DNA of 64,000 bases from Trichosphaerium sp. ATCC 40318 (Eukaryota > Discosea > Flabellinia > Trichosidae). The position numbers were made by a program, and so were the translations under genes. Where the stretch lies: NCBI GenBank assembly GCA_038496445.1, contig JALMLS010000414.1, positions 124,001 through 188,000 of the forward strand, read 5' to 3'. The notes under the pieces were generated by a model. The model made no database searches, had not been told where the DNA came from, and was given only the letters and a program-made list of their open reading frames with translations. Shown here piece after piece: positions 10,844 to 22,900 of this stretch; position 1 is the first letter of the stretch; every line of letters begins with the position of its first letter.

Positions 10844-12626
10844 TTACCTCTGCGACACCAACACAACTAACAGTATCATAATTAGATGGACACTATACAA
10901 TTCTCTTTTTCCTGAACTACACGGGAATATATCGCCAATAAAGAATAGAGCACGTGTAGAAGAAAGTTCTACAAAACAAAATGAACAAATGTGAAAAAAA
11001 AGACTGTTTAATCGAATGTGTACCTGACTTTAGTGATGAGCAACCAGAAGCGTGCTTGACCAACACATCCTCAACTGAAGATTCATCACAGAATGAATTA
11101 GAGTTAAATAATTCAAATCCGTTAACAACAGAATCAAGTGAAACTGTGAGACTACTAAATGAAGTACATCCTTCAACAATTATCGTTGTATTCTCATCAA
11201 CTGTGATTACAGCACTATCAAACGAAATGTTTCCTTTCATCACACTATTAGTATAACGCATACAGTATGTTAGCATTTGTGAATGCACCTTGTACTTTGA
11301 TGGTGATACCACGCAAGTCTAACTCTCCAACCAACTCAACATTTTGATTCAAGAAGACACAAAAAGTAGTATTTGAACATGTTGCACCAAATGATTCGAG
11401 AGCGATTGCTTGGGTAGTTAATGCTAATGTTGGTGATGATGTTTGTACTGGTGCGCTTGAAGGCTGATTGTATGTTCCGATACATTTACCAGCTTGCCCT
11501 AAACAGGAATTGGAACCTCCATTTGTTCAAACACCTTATGTTTACCTGCTGCGTAGATGCTAGCTACCTCTGCGTCTAGAAGTGTTGCATTATAATATGA
11601 TACCTGCAACTTATTATTAATTAGTAGCAGTTGATTTATACAGTACTTCATCTATTGCAAGCAAAAACCCCTTCTGTCCAATTTCAAATGGTTTTCCGGA
11701 GTGAGTCATACAACATTGGAGTTCAGAACTACTAGTATGACTAACGGCTCCATCAAGATAAAAGATAATCTTGTAGTCAGGCCTAAAAACAATGAGCACA
11801 TAAGGCAAAAACTCTATAACATACTCAGAGAAGGTCAGAGCCACGTGATGCCATTTGCCATCAAGCAGACCAGGCGATGCATCCGGTACAAATTGATTTG
11901 TTCCATTGGATACATAAAGTACTTGCAAACGCGCTTGTAGTGAGACAGATAATAGTATACCACTGCCATTGTACATGTAAAAAAACCATTTGGCATCAAC
12001 GGGTTCAACAATCATGAACCAGAACTCAACAGTGAAATTGCCTACAAATTCAATAACGTTGATTTATGGCTCAAGTTCTATTTCAAAATGGATTGGCTGT
12101 ATAGTTGTAGCGTACTAAAATTGGTGCTGCTCGTTTCATCAATCTTTACTTCAAAAGCTCCTGTTCCATCTAATAACACTCCGTTGCCTACATAGCCCTA
12201 TAGAATGATTTAGCATCCGCAAAAGCAATAGTACGAACAAATAAATCAACGAACAAGTAACGGAGTTTTTGCTCGGAGCACGTGATTAATTGAAAAAAAA
12301 AACGGCAAAAAAAAAGGTAATTTAATTGTATTAAATAGTAATTAATAGCGTCCAAGGTGTATTGATACAGTTACAAAACGAGTCAAAATGAGGTTTTGAG
12401 ACAGGCAACAATATAAACTTACCGCGGAACTGATATCACCTGATGCAGTTGAAAAACGAGAAGTTGAGTTCGTATTGTTTATCGAATTAATTAATAAGTT
12501 ATTTTCGTCTTCGAACTTGTAAAGGGCAACAATAGAATCAGGGGCATTGTAGCATATACTCTGGCATTCTTGGATAGTAAATAAGAGCGCTAGTACAAAG
12601 AACATGTCCGAGTTTGAGAATAACAT
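10844..12626 (-). pseudogene. LamG-like protein gene, copy B, disabled
   Basis: The signal peptide exon and the splice sites match copy A. In exon 2, at about 12060-12095, copy B has a TAG where copy A has CAG (after the Leu-Lys of STLK), and a five-base insertion a few codons later that shifts the frame. The rest of the LamG domain (KWHHVALTFSEYV, FYLDGAVSH) is open again in the shifted frame, as are the later exons down to the stop at 10844. The copy therefore looks recently inactivated. Splicing around the lesion or a sequence error cannot be excluded. Confidence 0.75.
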
Positions 12627-12896
12627 TTTGTGTTGAGAAGGCAAAAGAATCGTTTAACCGTGACTGATTTTTGACTTGTGCATTAGCTCTATCTCCAAAT
12701 GTAGTACTTTGATATGCCTGGTTAGTTTGGTAAAGCGCTAATGAAAAGTCAGGTGATTTGTTATACTGTTGCTTATGGGTTACAGGATACTTTACCCGAA
12801 GTTTTTCGTTTTGGAAAATCCGAGAATTAAATAAGTCAACAATCGCGTGAGGTGGCTTAAGACAGTTTCAAATCATTCTCTCACATCATTAAAACA

Positions 12897-14793
12897 ATGA
12901 GTTTTACAGGTATTTCGGTAGATCAAGCGATTTTATACTATCAGAAGAACCGTGGAGAGGTATTCAATGCAATAGTTGCTAAACAACGCGAAACATTCGT
13001 AGACCAACTTGAAAGTACCTTAAACAAAGTAAACAAGAGCATTATACAACAACTAGACCAATTTATCTTCAAAAACGTAAACACCAACAGCAACGAAACT
13101 GAACGCCCCAAAACGCAATTAATAGATATCGAGTTAACCAAACGAAGGCAAATAAAAGGGTACAAACCATCGCTTTTTTATCTTTTCGAATAATTTAGCT
13201 ACTTTTCGCCCACACGTGTTGTATTTCAATGAAATCGCATATTTTGGTCGCTTACGAGGCTTGAGTTTTCGTTACTTTCGAACTTCGACGTATTTTCTTT
13301 TGTACAAAATCCGTGCCCTCGCTTTAACTCCAAGTAAAAAACACATGTTTTAGCCCTTTTATCGAACATCTTTACAAGAGAAAAACAGCATGCCATTTTG
13401 TTGTCAGGCAGGCCTCTAACCACTTTCGCAAAGATTAGTATGAACCCTTTTTTTTGACTAATAAAACATTAGGTCTCGTAGGAAAGTCAAAGAACCAAAT
13501 ATTCAAGACTTTCCACCTGAAATCATTTCAACTATTCTACGTAATTTGGAAGCACAAGATAGATGTACTGCTGCTCAACTATGTCACTTAATGGCTGATA
13601 TTATTCATCAAGTTGTTGGTTATAAAGAAGTTAATATTTATGACGCTCTAGATATTTTAAAGATAAGACAGTACAAAGCTATCATGAACAACAGTGTAAT
13701 CAAACTGAAGTTATCTAATACTGTGCATTCTTTGCTTGCAGGGTGCCATTCATTGAATCAAGTAGATGATTTTATAAATGATCTTGACCTTAAAGCACTT
13801 GCAGGTGTACATATCATTAACCTTGGTAGTACATATGTAACAGATTCCGGTCTCAAAGAATTGAAAGGTGTTCGTAAGATAAACCTGAACAAATGCCGTA
13901 ATATTACAGATGAAGGTATAAAGGCACTCTCAGGAGTTCATACCATCAACCTTGAAGGTACTCCGGTTACTGATGAAGGCATTAAAGCACTATCAGGAGT
14001 TCATACTATTCGTCTTTCTGAGACAATGGTGACAGATGAAGGTATAAAGGCGCTCTCAGGAGTACATACTATTGGCCTTAGTGGTACTCAAGTTACTGAT
14101 GAAGGCATTAAAGCACTATCAGGAGTTCATACTATTTATCTTTCTGAGACAATAGTGACAGATGAAGGTATAAAAGCACTTTCAGGAGTCCATACCATAT
14201 ATCTCTGTGAAACCCCAGTGACAGATGAAGGGGTCAAGGCACTTTGTGGAGTGCATAGGATTGCACTTGATATGACTGGTGTGACAGATGAAGGTATGAT
14301 TGCACTTAAAGGAGCTCATACTATTAGTCTTATGGATACTCAAGTTACTGATGAAGGTCTTGAAGTACTTTCTGGAGTGCCAGCTCTTGATATTGCCTTT
14401 TGTGATCGAGTAACAGATGAAGGCATAATGGCGCTGAAAGGGATTTGTGCCATTAATGTTTCTAACACTTCAGTCACTGATGAAGGCATCAAACATCTAA
14501 AAGGTGTTCATGCCATTGATGTTTCTCACACTTCAGTTACTGATGAAGGCATCAAACATCTAAAAGGTGTTCATACCATTTCTCTCGCACACACATCAGT
14601 TACTGATGAAGGCATTAAAGAGTTAAATGGTGTTCATACTCTAAATGTTATTGGTTGTGATGAAGTGTCTGATGCAGGTATTATAGCACTTGAAGGTCTT
14701 GATTCTATTGCCTATGATCAACTGTCAATCACACCAGAGACAGTAAAAGACGTTAAGAAAATAGACAGTGTGACTATTAGTATTTTCAGCTAA
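12897..14793 (+). CDS. F-box-like / TDEG leucine-rich repeat protein, intact
   Basis: Exon 1 (12897-13159) starts at an ATG preceded by AAAAC and encodes about 88 residues, rich in charged and amide residues and probably helical. Donor GGGTAC and acceptor at 13472 join it in phase to exon 2 (13473-14793). Exon 2 carries the F-box-like segment FPPEIISTILRNLEAQDRC plus a conserved QLCHLMADIIHQVVGY helix, then about fifteen leucine-rich repeats ending in short charged residues. The repeat consensus is VTDEGIKALSGVHTIxLSxT, close to the cysteine-containing F-box LRR subtype. This is the best preserved member of the family in the window. Exon 1 could instead be a small separate gene, but the phase match argues for one gene. 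Confidence 0.7.
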
Positions 14794-15781
14794 AAACGGA
14801 GCAATTCTCAGATCTTGTGAATAAACAAGAAGTTAATAGATAATAGTGTTGGTTCCATTTAAGCCATACTACCTCATTTTATCAAACGCGTGTTTATTGC
14901 AACTCTCTTTAAAAGCATACGGAACTTTGTAATGCTTCAAATATAAACTACAACTATACTGTAGTAGCTTGCATGCAACATCAAGTACTTGTACTGTACT
15001 TGTACTACACTTGTACTACAATTGTTGTAGCACCCATAAGGACCAATGTTACCTCACCAGCTGATGCAAACTATATTGGACCTTATAACTTCTCATAAGA
15101 GCATAGCTCTTTTTGAAAGTGGAGAAGGAGTTAGTTCAACTTTTTTTAGTTCGTCATTGCTCAAAACCTACACCTTCATCCTTAGAGTTGGTATGATAGG
15201 CGCTAGTACGCTACTATAACAATGTTTTACTCGGAAACTTGAAGTAAATACTTGCAGTGATGAACAAAACCGAGCTTCAAAAATGGATTGTTGATGTTGA
15301 TAATCTGAAACATAAAGTATTTACCTGACTTCCCACCTCAAAAGTTTTTTACTTGGAATTGACGTGGATTATCAACAAAATAGATTATCGAAATAATATA
15401 GGTCAAAGTCCGTTGATCTTAGAGCTCGGATAAGTTGTTTGAAGATTCTCTATCCATTTTTTAAACGTGCGCCCAAAGCAGGCATGTAACGTATACAAAA
15501 GAAGGGCCACTTTGTGGCTATGGGTTCAGCAAGTTGACAGAAGCCTCAAGTTCAATAAAAGCAAGTTCAAAATTCCAGATTGGCGATTTTACACTTCGGT
15601 CTAGAAAGTTAGCTGTAGCATCTCGGAAAACGACTGCTACTGCACCAGGTGTTTGTGGACGGGTAGATGCAAACAACTCGGACAATTAGTACGAGCTTTG
15701 TCCAAAGTTAAGCGCTATTTTCCTTGTTAGGTTCGCTTAAAAAAATCATTCGTACTCCATAACATCCAACACTTCCGTACC
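14794..15781. other. Intergenic, no gene seen
   Basis: Short CTTGTACT/CTTGTACTACA repeats occur at about 14985-15025. No open stretch with coding character was found. The 3' end of the LRR gene and the promoter of the next gene must lie here. Confidence 0.5.
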
Positions 15782-16171
15782 ATGCGTATTCTTATTTTAG
15801 CCATTATACTCTCTTCTCTAGCATATCTATCAATCGCTACCATTTGTAAGCAAGACTGCTCTCAGTTTAACGATCTTTGCAAAGACGCTCATATCGACCC
15901 TGAAATATGCAATGCTACTTTCGTTGCTTGCAACCAAGCTTGCGATAGCTGGACTCCTTCCGTACAAGACGATGTAGCAATTTCTGAAGAGAAAGGAGCA
16001 ACAACAGATATAACAGCACTACAGAAACAACTCAGCGTTGGTGATTGGCCTAAAGCATGCGAGGTTGTATGTTTGTGGATTGCGTTTATTTGCCAACTAG
16101 CTCATGTACCAGACCCTGTATGTGCTCCACCAGTCGGTATTTGTATGAAAATATCATGCGGCAATCAATAA
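15782..16171 (+). CDS. Small secreted cysteine-rich protein
   Basis: A single-exon gene of 129 residues with a clear signal peptide (MRILILAIILSSLAYLSIA). The mature protein has two Cys clusters: CKQDCSQFNDLCKDAHIDPE with further C...C...C, then CEVVCLWIAFICQLAHVPD with CAPPVGICMKISCG. The two halves look like an internally duplicated helical disulfide fold. No family recognised. No introns, in contrast to most neighbours. Confidence 0.82.
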   Translation: MRILILAIILSSLAYLSIATICKQDCSQFNDLCKDAHIDPEICNATFVACNQACDSWTPSVQDDVAISEEKGATTDITALQKQLSVGDWPKACEVVCLWIAFICQLAHVPDPVCAPPVGICMKISCGNQ

Positions 16172-16451
16172 ACTCGCTAAACGTGTAAATAAGCTCACAT
16201 TTCTGCATTTGTTTTTTTTCTTCTTTTCGAATGCCAACCTGCGAATGTTGTTGTGGATGAGTCAATAGCCGCCCTCAAAGTATCCATGGTAACATCCTTA
16301 GCTGTGTTTTTGTTTCCAAATTGGCCTTTCTATGTCAGGTTAGACTGAAACGCCAGTAAATTCTTTGAGAGTAGATTATTAATAGATGTGCCAACAAGAC
16401 AGATTTTTGTATGTGTGACACTGGCGCGTTGCAATAGAGCTTTTGCTTTTT

Positions 16452-16588
16452 AGGCCGAAACCTTAACGCTTTCGTATCTGATAGTGTCGTGACTGATAGA
16501 AGCAAAGCGATGACATGTATGACAAGCCGAAAATCGTGCTTTGTCGTCTAGCGTAAAATATGAGCTAATATCTCTGTAGGGAAGTCCA
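16452..16588 (-). pseudogene. Relic of an F-box/LRR gene (F-box segment only)
   Basis: Translated on the minus strand, this piece reads like the F-box segment of the gene at 29144-30554: FPTEILAHILR then a TAG, a frameshift, and ARFSACHTCHRFASISHDTI. The relative has LPIEILAYILRQ and RFSACQTCNLFASIIHDVI. No leucine-rich repeats follow. It is a decayed fragment in an otherwise empty stretch (16172-16970). Confidence 0.75.
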
Positions 16589-16970
16589 GAATACTTGTTT
16601 CTGCACTTAGCACTGCGTTTATAAAAACAAACGAAAACGGAAACGTTTGGTCACCAAAGGTTGCGAGCATCAAAAACCGCTGTAGACTGTGAGTTTAGTT
16701 ACAATCAAGGCAAAGTAGTGGTGTTCGGAAAACACTTTTTTGCCACGTGAGTCAACTTATGCACAAAAACAGTACAACGAAAACTTGTAGTTTCTTATTT
16801 TCGAATGAAACAAGCAGCTTACTACTCTGTAAGTAAGCATTAGTTCCAAGTCTGTTTTGGGTTCTTTCACCGGAGTTTTTCTGTACTGGTAAATATTTCT
16901 GGTATCACGTGATAGAATTTAGTAGACTAAAGATTATTTAGTTTTTTTCGTAGATATCACATAAATTACG

Positions 16971-19900
16971 ATGGGCGCTTGCTCTGTTGTTACCCTGGTA
17001 CTATTTTTTGCAGGTACGATAATGAAAAATAACTACAAAAAAACCAACCGTCGTGACTACCGTATATCACGTGATTAGCGTATATCAGGTTCGTATACTT
17101 ATATATTCTATTATAGCGCTTGCGTCATGCCAAAATTACTTCTGGGACAACGACGAGGGTAATCCCTTACCTCTGGGTACAGACGCCACGGAAGCAGGGG
17201 CGTGGAGCATAACGTACTGTTTCCAATTTCCCTTTATCTCCTTTTTTTTTTTTTTTGAACACAAACCAGTCTAAACTGTATTACGCTATCGCACGCTCGT
17301 TTTAACAAAAAAAAAGAAGTAATACGTTAAATAACAAGTGTGTAAATTGGTTTTGTACGACCAGTCTATTTTTTGTTTACCATACGCGCACGTGACGCAA
17401 AAAATAATACAGAACTTCCTTTGTTGTTTCAATTTTTTTTGGTTTTCATTTTTTTGTCGTCATTTGTGATTAATGCAAGACTAAAATCAAGGAGTAATTC
17501 TCGTTTATACCTTTGTGATATTACACCTAGCTCCTCATACATACAAAACAGATCTTTGATTCGTACCTATGTCGTTTTCTTACTAACACTGAAAAAAAGG
17601 CCACCTCCCGGTGATATCTTTCCTTCCAAAGGAGATCAAGTTGTAGCTATTAATCCATTCACATCCAGTCCTAGCACTCCAAAATCTATTACGTTTGGTG
17701 TAGGCAAGTACAGTAAACTACACCTTTTGGCACTTTATCCTAATTTCGTTTTTTGAAAAAAATAACTGACACATTTGTTAAGACCCTTCAACCGTTGGCG
17801 CGCCCCCTGTTACTTCATTAAGGTTCCTATCAAATAATAGTAATGCAAATTGAAAGTATACTTATTATATTAGGCATCACCTATGGGTTAAAGCAAATAT
17901 TGAAGTGAATACAACAATGGTACGTGACAAAAAAAGTTACTTTTTTGTTAACAACCACGAATCCTTGTTTGTTTAAAATCGCAAGTTTCATGTTTTATAC
18001 GGGTTGCTTATATATTTTAATCTAAGAATTTCATGAATCCATGTCAAGGATTGGTTATAAACGAATATTGTACGAGAAACTTAAAAATATATTCAAAGAT
18101 TTTCTAACTTGACTGACATCTTCATCAAGCGGTTGAGCAGCAAGGAATTTTTCTCAACTTAATAGCTGCTGGAAATGGGGTACCTATAACATTCGATGAT
18201 TCCTCTACTGTCAGTATTGATAGGCCGTTCTTGTACGTACTTTCGCGTAAGAATTTCTATCTTTTTTTTGTTTTACTCTGAAGTGGACATAACTCAGATC
18301 CGCCCTAGTACCTCTATTTCTGTCGATTCAGGTGAATTCAACTTTAAAACGAAAATTGCAACGGAGCCAGTACGTATTCAATTTTTTTACTGTTTGTAGC
18401 CATTATGTGAACTTGTTTTTGTGTCTTACTATTTTTTTACCAAAAACCTTTTTTTGGAAAGTAACACAAAAACATCAAATTTTGCCCCTGTTGTAATATG
18501 AAACCATGCATCATTATTTAGTACACAACCACTAATAGAACTCAACTCGAAAAGCTGCTTATAGCAAGTGAAGCTGTATAACAACTTAACAAAACTTGTT
18601 CTTTTCTAATTTTTTTGTAATGTACTAACGATTCTTAACTAGTATCCTCTCATTAGCCTTGGATCACCGACAGCTGAACTTGGAAGACCGATTCTTGAAT
18701 TCGAGCAAATTCAGTCAACAACGTTGGATTCATGGGATGTTGATATAAAAGGAGGAACTTTAAAGGCAACACCTGCAACAATGCAAATTGTCACTTCAAA
18801 TAATGCTGAAGTAATTTGGAAAATACGGTCTCTGTTTGTTGATCGCTCTGGTGGGTTCGATGTAACTCATACTGGAGATGGTCAGGTCTCTATGGAGGCA
18901 AATAGTTGCAGGTAAGCAAAACCGTATATTCATCATACATACTTGTCACCTGACTTTTCGAATATAGTTTTACAAGAGGTGTTACAACACTTTCTTTTGG
19001 AGACACTATGTGCGGACAAGTCATGATTTTACCGGATGCTACCTTATTTAGTGACAACGTATGTTGTACATTCGTATTAGAACGAACAGACAACTGATTC
19101 AAAGCTTCCACAACTTTTTGCGCTAACTTTTTTTGAAAACAGGTAAACACTACACTAACAACTGTAACTGGTGGTGGCACACTTAGAGTTTCTTCTAATA
19201 CTATTACTATAACCGACGAAGTGCAAAATATAGACCTAGAGATAAATGATGGTTCTATAATAGCATCAACAATAAACGGTGGTAGTGTAGCGTTTAGTAC
19301 GTGGAAATGTAAATAAGTTGAGTTTAACACGTGATCATAGGTGGATCAACAGGAAGTCTTCAGCTCTCAGGCAAAACATCATTGTCCTCAGTATCAATGC
19401 AAACCGGAAGCTTTACATTGGAAGGAGGTCATATCGCTACTGAAAGCTACACTAGTTCGCAACCATCAGAGCTTCAAATCAAAGAAAATGCAAGGATTGA
19501 TTTGAACGGTACACTATTTTTTTTCCGAAAACACTAACTTCTCCTTTCTTCCAGGAACGGTCAATCGATTCGTTTCAACTCTTCAAGGTGGTTCAATAGG
19601 TCTTATAGCACCTTTGACAGCTACAGATAGTATCACAGGAACAGGATCTGTTTATCTTCTAGCAGGTTTGTGATTTCTTCAAACATCTTGTTTTTTTCTT
19701 ACAAAATCTCAAGGGACTTTTTCAACCACGACTGGCATCGCCACTACTTTGGATATCGTAGTAAATGGCGCATCATTTGTCTATGGATCGGGTGAACCAA
19801 TATCTAATAAGATAGTACTACAAACTGGCACTGTGACCTGGAACGGCCAGACAACCTCGAATATAGATATTATGGCTCCAGAAAATCCAGAAGATAGAGT

Positions 19901-22900
19901 TGAAGTTTCAGGCGACATCACAGTCACCACATTGTCGGCTGGAGGAGCCAATGTATTTTATAGGTAATCAGGAACGTAGCTCACGCTAGTTAATGTGAAA
20001 ATAGTTCTGGCACGTGGACAATCACAAACGGGACGATTGTTGGTTCAGGAGACTTGGAAATTGACTCCACAGCACAGATTATCAGCAATGGTGCTGTTAC
20101 CTTTGATGTTGGTACAGGAAACGTCTTCAACATAAAAGGACAAGGTACTTGGATGCTAAGTGAATTGCATGTGAGTTCCGGAACTGTTGTAATAGACGGA
20201 CCAATGCTTCAAGGAGCAGGTGAGTTGATGAAGCTAAAAAAAAAAAGTGCTTTTCTAAAGGTTTTTACAGGTGTGAATTCTGTACGTATATCGGGCGATG
20301 GTCATCTTGAAATAAGAAATAATATGCATCAATTGAGTACAATAACCATTTCTGACAGTGGTATTTTAACTTTTAATGTCGCTGCGGTACGAAACTTCGT
20401 TTTTTTCTAAAAGGTCACTGACACTTCTTGTCTTCAGAGTGTTACTTCAAGCGCGCTCCGTCTAGATGGTGGCGAATTCAAAGCTGTTTCTACTTCAACT
20501 AAGAGACAAATGCCCATCACTTCGTTCATAACTGATAGTATCACGTGGGCTGGTGGGCGTATAAATACTGGAAGTTTTATACTAAATATTGACAATTTAA
20601 CAATCGAAGAAACAGCTGTTCAAAAGGAGCTTGATGGTATTATTAGTATAAAATCAGCTCTTGATTTTAGTTCAAGTACAACGTATACACTTTCTGGTGC
20701 ATTAGGAACAAAGTAAGTACTGCCTGTACCTCAGACAAAACAACAACAAAAAAAAGGATATTTTGCTATTTTATTTTTTTTTGTTTATCTTTCACGTTCC
20801 GTTTGTACAGCACATAGGTAGCCAACTTTTATTTTAAACAACAGTCATATATTTCATTAAGTAAAAGAAGAGTTTTTTCACTGAAGTGATAGACACTAGT
20901 TTTCATCACTTGAAAGCAAAAATATTGAACTTTATTTTTATTCTTATTGATTTATTTTAGTGCCTTCGTTATGGATATCCCTTATACATTCGAAGCAGGG
21001 ACATATGACCTAGAAGTTGACGTTATATTCAATCAAGATGTTACTATAAGTCAAGGTGTTACAGTAACACTCCAAGCAGTTAACCTTGTACGAAGTCCAA
21101 ACAACCACAAAAAAAACTTTAAAATCTCTATGTATCATTTTCTGGCATCAGAAACCATAATTTACAGTTTCCCTAAGGTGGCCGGTAATACAATGATATA
21201 CGAGGGAAGAATGAATACAAACACATTTGTCATAAACGGCAGATTTATTGGAAGAGGAACTTTGGGTGGAGATATAACAAATAGTGGTACCCTGGAGATA
21301 GGTGCAGTTGGTGATCCTCCACCTCAAGTTATCAGTATCACTGGAGATTATGCTCAAGATGGTATACTATCTTTAGATGCTGGAGGAGAAGGTACGAAGC
21401 TTTTTCCTTTATTACTAAATTCTCCGTGTTTCTGATTTGGTTTCTCAAGTGGCTGACTCTATTGCTGCGTCTGGTGGCGTTTTTCTGAGCGGGACATTAG
21501 TTCTTAATCTTTCCAGTAATATCACATCTGATTTAATCAATATCATAACATCTGGAGTGCCATCAAACGAGCCTGGACAGTTCATTAGGTACGCGAAACT
21601 AATAAATAAGATTATACATGGCTGACTTTGTTACTTTTAGTGTTATTGGTGGTGCAGGTCTTCGTGTGACTTATACGAATGGTGCTAGGTTAGCTCAAGG
21701 ATGTAGTGTATTAGGGGCTTGTGGTATATGTCTCGAAGTTAGTTGTGGTTGGTGCTCAGCATCTGACTGGCCAGACGATGATAGATGTATAGACCTTCAA
21801 TTTCCAACAAACTGCACCGACATAAGAAGTGCGTTGAACAACAAAACCATGTTCACCTTTTTGTCTCTTCATATCACGTGATTTTGAAGAAACGAGCTTG
21901 ATCCTCTTCTTTTGTATTGATGAATCTGTTTAGGAGAAGAATGTGTTCCTACGACATCAGACACGAGGATTGCTGCTATTGTTGTACCGATTGTCATCGT
22001 TTTGTTGATACTGATTGCAATACTTGTCGTTTGGTTTGTTATACGTCGTAAGGCATATGGTGTTCGTAATATATTGAAGAATAAGCCTTCTCATCCTGAT
22101 TTCGCTCCTATCGCTTTTGGTCCAGTTATATGTAGTTCAAGGGTGCGTTTGCTTCCAGAAGATTTTTTTGATGTTTTTCTTTTTTTTTCTTCGGAATTTC
22201 CGCCCTTTATGTACTTCGTTCGCCTTCTTTCAAAGTTCATATCATCAACTATATTAAGTGCTACAATCAATACTAAACTTTAAACTAAAATTACCAGCAT
22301 GTTTGCGAACAACAATGATAAAAAGAATTGAATATTTACTTTTTTGTTTTAGATTGCCAAGAAAGACCTACCACGTGTTGCTGATTTAAGTGAACTCAAA
22401 GATTTATTACTTGCAGATGATTTAGTGCTCGCAGACGTCGTTGCTGATGCAACAAAGTCAACAGAGCAAGATGATATTGCACGTGCAATGGTTTATACTT
22501 TCGAGTCTGAAATGACAAGTATAAATTTAATCAAACATTTCATCTCAAGAGAAGTACGTCACACCCTCTGTTTTCAAACATCGATTCTGTGTATCCTCTA
22601 GTGATAAATAGTTATCCGCATTAGCGATCTTAGCCATCTTTTGTTGGCCTAGTAGTCCACAAAACAGAGTTTTTTGCACTTTTTTAAAAAACTTTTTTTG
22701 TTAACAAATGGTGTTAGGTTGCTGCAGCAGAGTCGGATTCTACTTTATTTAGATCAAATAGTATGGCCTCAAAAATGCTCAAGTTTTATTCTAAACTTGT
22801 TGGCCTTAAATATCTTTGGGATACACTTAGTGATGATGTTTACATTCTCATGGAAACACTTAAAGGTTTGTGATCTAGATTTTTTGCACAAGTTTTAATC

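Larger units (their letters stand above)
8431..12626 (-). repeat. Tandem duplication of the LamG-like gene
   Basis: The units 8431-10192 and 10844-12626 share exon order and near-identical sequence over exons and most introns, and both read on the minus strand. Spacing between the two start codons is 2,434 bp. Differences are scattered substitutions plus small indels. The duplication is therefore recent, and the two copies have since diverged in coding integrity. Confidence 0.9.

Noticed and set aside
13226-13423. A minus-strand frame inside the long first intron of the F-box/LRR gene at 12897-14793.
   Set aside because: No family, no signal peptide and no supporting splice sites; it lies in an intron whose ends join in phase.
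14985-15025. CTTGTACT-type short tandem repeats.
   Set aside because: Too short and irregular to be an array or regulatory element that can be supported.
17373-17756. A 127-codon plus-strand frame in the RasGAP gene.
   Set aside because: Only its last third (around 17590-17705) reads like the ectodomain; the rest runs through an intron, so the frame as a whole is not one exon.
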